From Ruegeria sp. TM1040 (GTDB lineage Bacteria > Pseudomonadota > Alphaproteobacteria > Rhodobacterales > Rhodobacteraceae), in assembly GCF_000014065.1 (NCBI RefSeq), contig NC_008043.1, positions 687,001-751,000 of the forward strand: a stretch of 64,000 nucleotides of DNA, read 5' to 3'. A program made the translations under genes and the position numbers. Numbering within the stretch: position 1 is the first letter of the stretch; every line of letters begins with the position of its first letter. The notes under the pieces are model-generated. The model was not told the origin of the DNA. It searched no databases and saw only the letters and a program-made list of their open reading frames with translations. Positions 34,903 to 42,193 of the stretch are shown piece by piece.

Positions 34903-36342
34903 ATGCTTAGATCCCTGTCCCTTCGCCTGCGCATCTTCCTGTTCTTCTGCCTCCTGGCTGTGGGAGCAATCGCGCTGGCTGCGGTGGCGTTGGGTTTTGT
35001 CTGGACCCGCTCTGATTCAGAGTGGACGGCTTCAGAACTCACCACGGTGATCCTGTTGTTCGGGTTTTTGAATACAGGTCTGGTGCTGGGGATCTGGCTG
35101 CTGTTTGACGAAAACGTCGCGCGCCCGATCGAGGGGCTTTCGACCAGTCTGCGCCTGCGTGCCCACTCCGGAATTGAGGACAGCATCAAAGCACAGGCAG
35201 CGCAATACCTCGGCGATCTGGCCCCGGCGGCACGCGCGCTGTCGGATGCGCTTGCGGCTTCTGGAGATCAGCCACCAGAACAGACCCAGCGCCTGCTTCA
35301 GGAACGGGAGCGGCTGACTGCGTTGCTCAGCGAAATTCCCATTGCGACGATCCTTGTAAACGCAGCAGGTGAGATTGCACTCTATGACGCGCAGGCCGGG
35401 GCCATCCTCTCCCGCATCGCCGCACCGCGCCTTGGGGCGCCACTCTCGAACTATTTCGATCTGACGCCCGCAATCGGCGCCTGTGCCCGAGCAGACCGGC
35501 GCCTCGTAGCGGGGCATGTGACCGTCCCAGACTGCAATCATGCCGAAACGTTCAATCTGCAGATAAAATCGCTCGGTGCGGAGGGCGATGTGATCTTCCT
35601 TGAAGCCGATACGCGGGCGGAGCGCGACACGCTGTCCCCTCCTTTGGTCTTTGATTTTGACCTTCTGGATCAGAAACTTGAGGGGACGATAACGGCCAGA
35701 CGCCTCTCGGAGCTGAACTTCGTGGTCTTTGACACCGAGACGACCGGGTTGTCGGTTACCAAGGATGCCATCGTGGAACTCGCCGCTGCCCGTGTGCTGA
35801 ACGGGCGCATCCTCGACGGCGAGGTCTTTGAAACCTATGTCGATCCAGGCCGACCGATCCCCGCAGCGTCCACCAAGATACATGGCGTACGCGATGCGGA
35901 TGTGGCGCAGTCACCCCGGATCGAAGCGGTGATCCCGGCGTTTCATGACTTTGCACAGAGCGCCGTTCTGGTTGCCCATAACGCCCCCTTTGACATCGGG
36001 CTATTGCGTCAACAAGAGGTTCAGACCGGGTGCAGTTGGGACCATCCGGTTGTCGATACAGTGCTGTTGTCGGCCTTAGTGTTTGGGATTTCAGCGGATC
36101 ATTCGCTGGATGCTTTGTGCAGCCGTCTTTCGATCGAAATCCCCGCCCGGCACCGCCATACGGCCAAGGGAGATGCGCGCGCTACGGCAGAAGCGCTCAT
36201 ACGCCTTCTGCCGCTCTTGCAGGGCAAGGGGATCGAGACCTTTGGTCAACTCCTAAAGGAAACCTCCAAATTTGGCCGACTGCTGCGGGACATCAACTCT
36301 GACCACGTCCGAAACGCGCCCGAGATGAGCGACAGCCCCTAG
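34903..36342 (+). CDS. membrane-anchored PAS-like/DEDDh 3'-5' exonuclease
   Basis: A 479-residue protein with an unusual build. Two membrane helices (about 8-34 and 46-69) are followed by a HAMP-like linker (NVARPIEGLSTSLRLRAHSG), a coiled stretch, and a PAS-like domain (about 135-240, ERLTALLSEIPIATILVNAAGEIALYD). From about 270 comes a DnaQ-type exonuclease: ExoI FDTETTG 276-282, ExoII HNAPFD 359-364, and ExoIII with H419 and D424. All DEDDh catalytic residues are present, so it should be active. The front half looks like a sensor kinase with the kinase replaced by a nuclease. Membrane location near the symporter is predicted, but the nucleic-acid or nucleotide substrate is unknown. Confidence 0.88.
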   Translation: MLRSLSLRLRIFLFFCLLAVGAIALAAVALGFVWTRSDSEWTASELTTVILLFGFLNTGLVLGIWLLFDENVARPIEGLSTSLRLRAHSGIEDSIKAQAAQYLGDLAPAARALSDALAASGDQPPEQTQRLLQERERLTALLSEIPIATILVNAAGEIALYDAQAGAILSRIAAPRLGAPLSNYFDLTPAIGACARADRRLVAGHVTVPDCNHAETFNLQIKSLGAEGDVIFLEADTRAERDTLSPPLVFDFDLLDQKLEGTITARRLSELNFVVFDTETTGLSVTKDAIVELAAARVLNGRILDGEVFETYVDPGRPIPAASTKIHGVRDADVAQSPRIEAVIPAFHDFAQSAVLVAHNAPFDIGLLRQQEVQTGCSWDHPVVDTVLLSALVFGISADHSLDALCSRLSIEIPARHRHTAKGDARATAEALIRLLPLLQGKGIETFGQLLKETSKFGRLLRDINSDHVRNAPEMSDSP

Positions 36343-36350
36343 CCCGTTCG

Positions 36351-37298
36351 CTATCCCGCATGGTCTTGGGCTTTGAGCCACTCAAGCATGACCTGCGTCG
36401 TCTCTTCGGGCCGCTCTTGTTGGATCCAGTGGCCGCAGTCGAGGCTGCGGATCGCCACATTGGGTACAAACTCGCTGAGGTTCTCAGACGGCGGGATCGG
36501 GTCTTGCAGGCCGTAGATCATCAGCGCCGGGTGGCGGATGACAGGGTCGATCTCTGCCAGAATATGCCAGTTTCGATCCATGTTCCGATACCAGTTGATC
36601 CCCGGTGTAAAGCCGCTGGCCTTGAAGGCTGAGACAAAAACCTCCAGGTCCTCCGCGCTGATCAGAGGATCACCCAGAGGCGTCTCGGCGCGGGCGAGGT
36701 TGATCATCATCATGCCGGGCTCTGACGGAACCATCGTCAGGTTCTTGCGAAACAGATTGCGCAGGAATTGATCTGCGTTCTGGTCAAGGATCGCATCCGC
36801 CACGCCAAATTGCCGATTAAAATGAACAAAGTAGTGATCCGCCCCAAAGAGAGCCTCGATAAACTCGATCCAGGGTGTCGGGGTGCGGGTTTGATAGGGC
36901 AGCGCCAGATTGATGAGCCGCACAACCCTTTCTGGATGCAGCAACGCCATGCTCCAGACGACATTTGCACCCCAGTCGTGACCGACAAATGTCGCGGCCT
37001 CATAGCCAAAATGTTCAAGCAACGCCGCGAGATCCCCAGTGAGACGGGTGATGTCATAGTCTGTCACATCGGCAGGCCGCGACGATGCCCCAAACCCACG
37101 CTGGTTTGGGGCCAGGACGTGATAGCCGGCCGCCACCAGCGCAGGGATCTGGGCGCGCCAGGAATAGGCAAGCTCGGGCCAGCCGTGGCACAGGACAATC
37201 GGATTGCCCCTGTTGTGCGACCCGGCTTCGAATACTTCGAGCGTAATTCCATTCAGTTTAATCCTCTGGGGGGCTGGAAAATCGGAGTTAATGGGCAT
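36351..37298 (-). CDS. alpha/beta hydrolase, epoxide-hydrolase-like
   Basis: A 315-residue cytoplasmic hydrolase. The oxyanion motif HGWP is at residues 39-42, the nucleophile is D108 in GHDWGA, and the catalytic base is H290 in DCGHWIQQERPEE. The Asp nucleophile and HGWP point to epoxide hydrolase or haloalkane dehalogenase families. Tyr residues in the cap (for example in PYQTRTPTPW or INWYRNMDRNW) favour epoxide hydrolase. It is convergent with the exonuclease gene and divergent from the WYL regulator. Confidence 0.87.
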   Translation of the reverse strand: MPINSDFPAPQRIKLNGITLEVFEAGSHNRGNPIVLCHGWPELAYSWRAQIPALVAAGYHVLAPNQRGFGASSRPADVTDYDITRLTGDLAALLEHFGYEAATFVGHDWGANVVWSMALLHPERVVRLINLALPYQTRTPTPWIEFIEALFGADHYFVHFNRQFGVADAILDQNADQFLRNLFRKNLTMVPSEPGMMMINLARAETPLGDPLISAEDLEVFVSAFKASGFTPGINWYRNMDRNWHILAEIDPVIRHPALMIYGLQDPIPPSENLSEFVPNVAIRSLDCGHWIQQERPEETTQVMLEWLKAQDHAG

Positions 37299-37366
37299 GG
37301 GTTGGCCTCGCTGGAAAACATGTCTGCGATCGCCTAACCAAAAAAGGTCTCAAAAACTGACACCTT

Positions 37367-37377
37367 TGTATGATACA
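37367..37377. promoter_or_regulatory. palindrome TGTAT-G-ATACA before the WYL regulator
   Basis: A perfect 11-base dyad ends nine bases before the ATG at 37386, between the hydrolase and the WYL regulator. The position fits an autoregulatory operator for a DeoR/WYL-type repressor that could also control the divergent hydrolase gene. Confidence 0.35.
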
Positions 37378-37385
37378 CCACAGGC

Positions 37386-38099
37386 ATGAAGCAGCGCGCC
37401 CGCCAAGATGCCATTGTCCGCACTCTGCGTCGTCGCGGGTCCACCACTCTTGCGGCGTTGGGGGAAGAGGTTGATGCCTCGCGCAGCACGGTCTTGCGCG
37501 ACCTCTCGGCGCTGCGCGATGCGGGATATGTCATCCATGCCGAACAGGGGCGCGGCGGTGGCGTGTCCCTTGATCCGAGCTCGGTTCAGACCACAGCCAG
37601 ACTGTCAGTTGCAGAGGTGTTTGCGCTCATCATGGGTGTTGCCTCCATGCGGGCTGCAGGTGTGATCCCATTCTCGAGCCTCGCGGACAGCGGCGTGGCG
37701 AAGATCGAAAAAGCGCTGCCGCCCGACAAGCTGCGGGAATTGCGCCGAATGCTCGACCGGCTCTATGTCGGCCCGCTCGCCTCACAAGTGGATATTTCTG
37801 ACCTGAAGGAGATGGTGCCCGAGTTGCTGCCAGCCTTTGAAGCCGCCTTTCTTGGCCAGAGACGGCTGCGATTTCAGTACTGCGACGCCAAGGGCGCGTG
37901 GACGTCACGAGAGATCGAACCTCAGGCGATGCTGGTCCTGCCGCCTCTGTGGTATCTGGTTGCCTGGGATCCAAGCCGAAATGACTTTCGCCATTTTCGC
38001 GCCGACAGGATCAGCGCACCCGAAGTGATCGAGACGACGCGATTTCGACCCCGGAACGTCACGTTTGCCGCCGGTGTCCGCCCGATCCGCTATGCTTGA
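37386..38099 (+). CDS. HTH/WYL-domain transcriptional regulator (YafY-like)
   Basis: A 237-residue protein with an N-terminal DeoR-type helix-turn-helix (QDAIVRTLRRRGSTTLAALGEEVDASRSTVLRDLSALRDAGY) and a C-terminal WYL domain (LRFQYCDAKGAWTSREIEPQAMLVLPPLWYLVAWDPSRNDFRHFRADRI, including the eponymous W-Y-L). WYL domains bind nucleotides or small ligands. Its neighbours are a divergent hydrolase and a downstream alcohol dehydrogenase. It lies beside neither a CRISPR nor a defence system, where other WYL proteins are found. Confidence 0.88.
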   Translation: MKQRARQDAIVRTLRRRGSTTLAALGEEVDASRSTVLRDLSALRDAGYVIHAEQGRGGGVSLDPSSVQTTARLSVAEVFALIMGVASMRAAGVIPFSSLADSGVAKIEKALPPDKLRELRRMLDRLYVGPLASQVDISDLKEMVPELLPAFEAAFLGQRRLRFQYCDAKGAWTSREIEPQAMLVLPPLWYLVAWDPSRNDFRHFRADRISAPEVIETTRFRPRNVTFAAGVRPIRYA

Positions 38100-38232
38100 G
38101 CTCGGGGTGCACAGCAGATGCACCCGATGATGACCCGACGGATGTCTCATAAATGCGACCAGACCGCGCCGTTTTTCGCATTGCACACCGGGCTGGCTCT
38201 CGTCACGGTGGGGTCATCGAGGGAGACAGCCG

Positions 38233-39333
38233 ATGCAGACAATCAAGGCCGCCGTGTGCCATAGCTTTGGAAGCGCGCTCGAAATCGAAGACGTGGTGCT
38301 TGCGTCGCCCGGGCCGGGCGAGGTTGAAGTCACGCTGGATGCGGTCGCTATCTGTCACAGCGATATCTCCTTTGCCGAAGGCGCATGGGGCGGGCCGCTG
38401 CCGGCGGTCTACGGACATGAGGCGGCTGGTCGTGTCTCGGCGCTGGGGCGTGATGTCGATGGTTTCAACATCGGCGATGATGTGCTGGTGACCCTCATCC
38501 GCGCCTGCCGCCACTGTTCCGCGTGCACATCAGGACAGCCAGTCTACTGCGCGACACCCTATGACGGGTTGCAAGGCCCGCTCAGCACCCCATCCGGCGC
38601 GCCACTCTATCAGGCGATGGCCTGTGGCGCTTTCGCCGAAAAAGTGGTGGTCTCTGGCAGCCAGATTGTGGCCATTCCGGCTGATATGCCCAAAGACGTT
38701 GCCGCACTTGTCTCGTGCGGGGTCATCACGGGCGTCGGCGGTGCCGTACACTCTGCGAAGTTGCGGGCAGGCGAAGATGTGGTTGTCATTGGCGCGGGCG
38801 GTGTCGGTCTCAACGCGATCCAGGGCGCTCGCATCGCCGGTGCGCGCCGCATCGTTGCCGTCGATCTGAGCGCTGAAAAGCTCGATGTAGCGCGCGACTT
38901 TGGCGCGACGGACACGGTGCTGGCCTCCGATCTCAAACCGTGGCGCGCCGCTATCGACGCCCTTGGCGGCAAGGGCGCAGAGGTGGTGCTGATCACTGTG
39001 GGTGCGATCCCCGCTTATGCCCAGGCTCCGCGCTATCTGGCGCCGGGCGGGCGCGCGGTGATGATCGGTATGCCGCATTCCGGTGATACTGCGCCCTACG
39101 AGCCTGTGGTCATGGCCGCTTTGGGGCAAGGTCTGCAAGGCTCAAAGATGGGCGATGTCGTGCTTCAACGTGATGTGCCATGGATCATCGACCTCTACCA
39201 GCAAGGTCGTCTGAAACTCGACGAGCTGATCTCTGGTCGCTGGTCCTTGCTTCAAATCAATGAGGCGATTGCAGATACCAAGACTGGGTCTGCACGTCGC
39301 AATGTTATCCTCTTTGATCACGATCACCCCTGA
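38233..39333 (+). CDS. zinc-dependent alcohol dehydrogenase, class III-like
   Basis: A 366-residue medium-chain dehydrogenase. Catalytic zinc ligands C41 (AICHSD) and H62-E63 (YGHEAAG) are seen, and a structural zinc site C92-x2-C95-x2-C98-x7-C106. The Rossmann motif GAGGVGLNAIQGAR precedes VDLSAEKL, so NAD is preferred over NADP. It resembles the FrmA/NDMA-dependent group that oxidises alcohols or S-hydroxymethyl thiols. It stands 134 bases after the WYL regulator on the same strand and is followed by strong hairpins. Confidence 0.9.
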   Translation: MQTIKAAVCHSFGSALEIEDVVLASPGPGEVEVTLDAVAICHSDISFAEGAWGGPLPAVYGHEAAGRVSALGRDVDGFNIGDDVLVTLIRACRHCSACTSGQPVYCATPYDGLQGPLSTPSGAPLYQAMACGAFAEKVVVSGSQIVAIPADMPKDVAALVSCGVITGVGGAVHSAKLRAGEDVVVIGAGGVGLNAIQGARIAGARRIVAVDLSAEKLDVARDFGATDTVLASDLKPWRAAIDALGGKGAEVVLITVGAIPAYAQAPRYLAPGGRAVMIGMPHSGDTAPYEPVVMAALGQGLQGSKMGDVVLQRDVPWIIDLYQQGRLKLDELISGRWSLLQINEAIADTKTGSARRNVILFDHDHP

Positions 39334-39392
39334 TATCGCCCTCATGCAACGCCATCCGCTCTGGGTCTGTTCGGTTCGCCTAGCCGATGGGA

Positions 39393-39450
39393 TCCGGGCC
39401 TTTTGGCCCGGACCCGCGCGCGCCGGAGCCTCGCGGGCTCCGGCGCGCGC
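39393..39450. other. two GC-rich hairpins between dehydrogenase and enolase-family gene
   Basis: Hairpin one is TCCGGGCC/GGCCCGGA (39393-39400, 39405-39412) with a four-base loop. Hairpin two has a perfect 15-base stem (39416-39430 with 39436-39450) and a five-base loop. Neither is followed by a T run. They could act as an mRNA-end structure or a Rho-assisted terminator after the dehydrogenase, or be a dispersed repeat. Confidence 0.65.
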
Positions 39451-39496
39451 TCCCTCCTCCTCCATTCGATCTGCAGAAAACAAAGGACCGTGAAAT

Positions 39497-40729
39497 TTGA
39501 AACTTCAGGACCTCGACATCATCATCACTGCGCCCCCTGCCCCGGGTTGGGGTGGGCGCTACTGGACTCTCGTGAAGCTCACAACCGATACAGGAGTTGT
39601 CGGCTGGGGAGAGTGCTATGCCTCGACCGTGGGGCCGACTGCGATGCGCGCCGTTATCGAAGACGTGTTCGCCCGCCACATGCAGGGTGAAAACCCCGAA
39701 AATATTGAACTCATGTTCCGGCGCGCCTATTCCTCGGGCTTTACGCAACGCCCAGATCCGACGGTGATTGGTGCTTTTTCAGGGCTTGAAATCGCGTGCT
39801 GGGACATTCTCGGCAAGGATCGGAACCGTCCTGTCCACGCCCTTCTTGGCGGGCGCATGAATGATCGCATTCGCGCCTACACCTATCTCTATCCGTTACC
39901 GGATCACGACATCAGCGCGTTCTGGAACTCTCCGGAAATGGCAGCCGAGTCCGCCGAAGACGCCGTGAACCGGGGCTATACCGCAGTCAAATTCGACCCG
40001 GCAGGCCCCTACACCATGCGCGGCGGCCATATGCCGGCAATGTCCGACGTCAGCCGGTCCGTCGCCTTCTGCAAGGCCATCCGGGAGGCGGTTGGCGACA
40101 AGGCGGATCTTCTCTTTGGCACACATGGCCAGTTCACACCTGCAGGCGCGATCCGTCTGGGGCAAGCGCTCGAACCCTATAGCCCGCTCTGGTACGAAGA
40201 GCCGACCCCCCCGGATTCCGTGGGCGACATGGCGCGCGTGGCGAAAAATGTCCGCATTCCCGTGGCGACCGGAGAGCGGCTCTGCACGAAGGCCGAATTC
40301 GCTGCCGTCCTCCAGGCCGGAGCCGCCGAGATCCTGCAGCCTGCATTGGGGCGTGCAGGCGGTATCTGGGAGATGAAGAAAACCGCCGCCATCGCCGAAG
40401 TGTTTGGCGCACAGGTTGCCCCACACCTCTATGCGGGTCCGGTGGAATGGGCGGCCAATATTCATCTTGCGGCCTCCCTGCCAAACATCCTGATGGCAGA
40501 GACCATCGAGACAGCGTTTCATGACCGCCTGATCAAGGGATCGATCCGCGTTGAGGAGGGCTTTGTGACGCCACCGCAAAGCCCTGGCCTAGGCATTGAG
40601 GTGGATGAAGAGCTTGCGCGCCAGCATCCGTTTAAGGGCGACGATCTGCATCTCAACATGCAGGAAACGCCCTGTGATTATGCCAATGGCAATGCGTTTG
40701 AGGGCGGCGCGCCACCTATCGAGGGTTGA
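39497..40729 (+). CDS. mandelate racemase/muconate lactonizing enzyme family protein
   Basis: A 410-residue enolase-superfamily enzyme with an N-terminal capping domain and a C-terminal barrel. K165 in VKFDP fits the position of a catalytic base and H310 in APHLYAGP the opposite one. Metal ligands would be E234 (WYEEP) and E260 (TGERL), but the first ligand, normally an Asp, appears to be G208 in LFGTHGQ. The family dehydrates sugar acids or racemises and cycloisomerises acids. TTG 39497 is nine bases after AAAGGA, and no better start is available. I cannot name the substrate. It is not obviously linked to the upstream dehydrogenase. Confidence 0.88.
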   Translation: MKLQDLDIIITAPPAPGWGGRYWTLVKLTTDTGVVGWGECYASTVGPTAMRAVIEDVFARHMQGENPENIELMFRRAYSSGFTQRPDPTVIGAFSGLEIACWDILGKDRNRPVHALLGGRMNDRIRAYTYLYPLPDHDISAFWNSPEMAAESAEDAVNRGYTAVKFDPAGPYTMRGGHMPAMSDVSRSVAFCKAIREAVGDKADLLFGTHGQFTPAGAIRLGQALEPYSPLWYEEPTPPDSVGDMARVAKNVRIPVATGERLCTKAEFAAVLQAGAAEILQPALGRAGGIWEMKKTAAIAEVFGAQVAPHLYAGPVEWAANIHLAASLPNILMAETIETAFHDRLIKGSIRVEEGFVTPPQSPGLGIEVDEELARQHPFKGDDLHLNMQETPCDYANGNAFEGGAPPIEG

Positions 40730-40780
40730 GTCGCACGCCTTGCCTCACCAGATGTTGCGAGGTCTACCAGCAAAAATATG

Positions 40781-40813
40781 AGCAAAGGTTTGCTAAAAAG
40801 AATAAATCTTTAT
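40781..40813. promoter_or_regulatory. two small palindromes before the SqrR-like gene
   Basis: AGCAAA-GG-TTTGCT (40781-40794) and ATAAA-TC-TTTAT (40802-40813) lie side by side in an AT-rich stretch about 120 bases before the ArsR-family gene. The two-base centres are too short for stable RNA loops, so protein binding is more likely. The adjacent ArsR-family repressor is a natural candidate. Confidence 0.35.
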
Positions 40814-40934
40814 CAAAACTCTTGCGGGTAGATAGGCATCCATGGCTTTACTCTATTTAGCGTCAGTCTTGCGTTGGCGCTTCTGAGTTTGCCATGGGCC
40901 AAAGTTGCGGCCCTCCAGAGAAGATCTGAGTAGA

Positions 40935-41249
40935 ATGACTGTAACATTGGACAGGCCCGCAAATTCCATGATGGGCAATGCATCCGACGCGGCTGCATTG
41001 CTCAAGGCTCTCGCCCATGAGGGACGGTTGATGATCCTCTGTTATCTCGCTGCCGAGGGTGAGCTTTCTGTTGGTGCGCTAGAGGAACTCTTGGGCAAGC
41101 GCCAGGCCGCTGTGAGCCAGCTTCTGTCGCGTCTGCGCGAAGACAGGCTTGTGATTGCTCGGCGTGACGGCAAGACCGTTTATTACTCGCTCGCCGATGG
41201 TCCCGCCACAGAGGTTCTGGAAACCCTGCACAACATCTATTGTAGCTGA
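40935..41249 (+). CDS. ArsR-family repressor, SqrR/BigR-like persulfide sensor
   Basis: A 104-residue winged-helix protein (LLKALAHEGRLMILCYLAAEGELSVGALEELLGKRQAAVSQLLSRLREDRLV). It lacks the metal-binding ELCVCDL motif of ArsR. Instead it has just two cysteines, C36 in LMILCYL and C103 at the C-terminus (IYCS), 67 residues apart. SqrR and BigR have two sensing cysteines at equivalent places that form a tetrasulfide bridge with persulfides. ATG 40935 is preferred, with 40968 possible. No sulfide gene is adjacent. The nearest is the module at 13-17.7 kb. Confidence 0.85.
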   Translation: MTVTLDRPANSMMGNASDAAALLKALAHEGRLMILCYLAAEGELSVGALEELLGKRQAAVSQLLSRLREDRLVIARRDGKTVYYSLADGPATEVLETLHNIYCS

Positions 41250-41271
41250 GGCCCCGACCACACGGGGCCTC
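41248..41271. terminator. bidirectional terminator between SqrR-like gene and FAH hydrolase
   Basis: GAGGCCCCG (41248-41256) pairs perfectly with CGGGGCCTC (41263-41271) around a six-base loop. It begins inside the stop codon of the ArsR-family gene and ends 15 bases before the stop of the convergent hydrolase. The T run is weak (ATATTTTAT). Confidence 0.65.
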
Positions 41272-41285
41272 GCACATATTTTATG

Positions 41286-42134
41286 TTAGTCGTCAGCGCG
41301 TACGACCTGACGTTGCTTTCCAAGTCCTTGAATTTCAAGCTCCATTACATCGCCATCCTTCAGGTATACGGGCTCGGGTTTCTGCCCCATGCCAACGCCG
41401 GGCGGCGTGCCGGTTGCAATGATGTCTCCAGGGTGCAGGGTCATCAGTTGGCTCAGATGACTAATCACCTCAGCAACAGAAAAGATCATCTTGTTGGTGT
41501 TGCCGGTCTGCATGCGGGTGCCGTTCACATCACATGACAGCGCCAGATCCTGCGGGTCGCTTACCTCGTCTGCGGTAACGAGCCATGGGCCAATCGGGCC
41601 AAAGGTGTCGCAGCTCTTGCCCTTGGTCCACTGGCCGGTCAGGTGCAGCTGATAGTCCCGCTCGGAGACATCATTGACGATGCAATACCCCGCAACATGA
41701 TCGAGCGCCTCTTCGACCGAGACATATTTTGCCGCCTTGCCGATCACCACACCCAACTCGACTTCCCAGTCTGAGGCCTTGGAACCTCGGGGGAGGCGCA
41801 CGTCGTCATTGGCCCCGACAATCGCTGAATTTGCTTTCATGAAAAGAATGGGGTGCTCGGGTGGTGTCGCGCCGACCTCTTCAGCATGATCGGAATAGTT
41901 GAGTCCGATGCAGAGGAATTTGCCGATCGCACCGACGCAGGGAGCGTAATCAATCGGGCCTGTCAGCTCTGGCAACGCGCTCTGATCTACCGACTGAAGC
42001 GTCTCCAGCACAGAGGCGCCCAGTGTCTCGGATGTCACATCCGCAACATGCCCCGACAGGTCCCGCGCCACGCCCTGCGCGTCGATCAGGCCCGGACGTA
42101 CGCCCTCTGGCGTGCGGTAGCGAAACAGTTTCAT
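41286..42134 (-). CDS. fumarylacetoacetate hydrolase family protein
   Basis: A 282-residue FAH-fold protein. The landmarks are FLCIGLNYSDHAEE, the metal-binding acidic set in DWEVELGVVIGKAAKYVS, GYCIVNDVSERDYQ and ATGTPPGVGMGQKP. Members hydrolyse or decarboxylate acylpyruvates, oxaloacetate or 2-hydroxyhepta-2,4-diene-dioates. The sequence type with RPGLIDAQGVARDLSGHVADV is common in sugar-acid and aromatic catabolism. It stands alone, downstream of the large ABC-like gene, with 59 bases between. Confidence 0.9.
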   Translation of the reverse strand: MKLFRYRTPEGVRPGLIDAQGVARDLSGHVADVTSETLGASVLETLQSVDQSALPELTGPIDYAPCVGAIGKFLCIGLNYSDHAEEVGATPPEHPILFMKANSAIVGANDDVRLPRGSKASDWEVELGVVIGKAAKYVSVEEALDHVAGYCIVNDVSERDYQLHLTGQWTKGKSCDTFGPIGPWLVTADEVSDPQDLALSCDVNGTRMQTGNTNKMIFSVAEVISHLSQLMTLHPGDIIATGTPPGVGMGQKPEPVYLKDGDVMELEIQGLGKQRQVVRADD

Positions 42135-42193
42135 GGCAGTCTCTCCCTTGGTATGTCCTGTGCCGCAGGGTGAGCGGCACCTCAGGACAAGAC

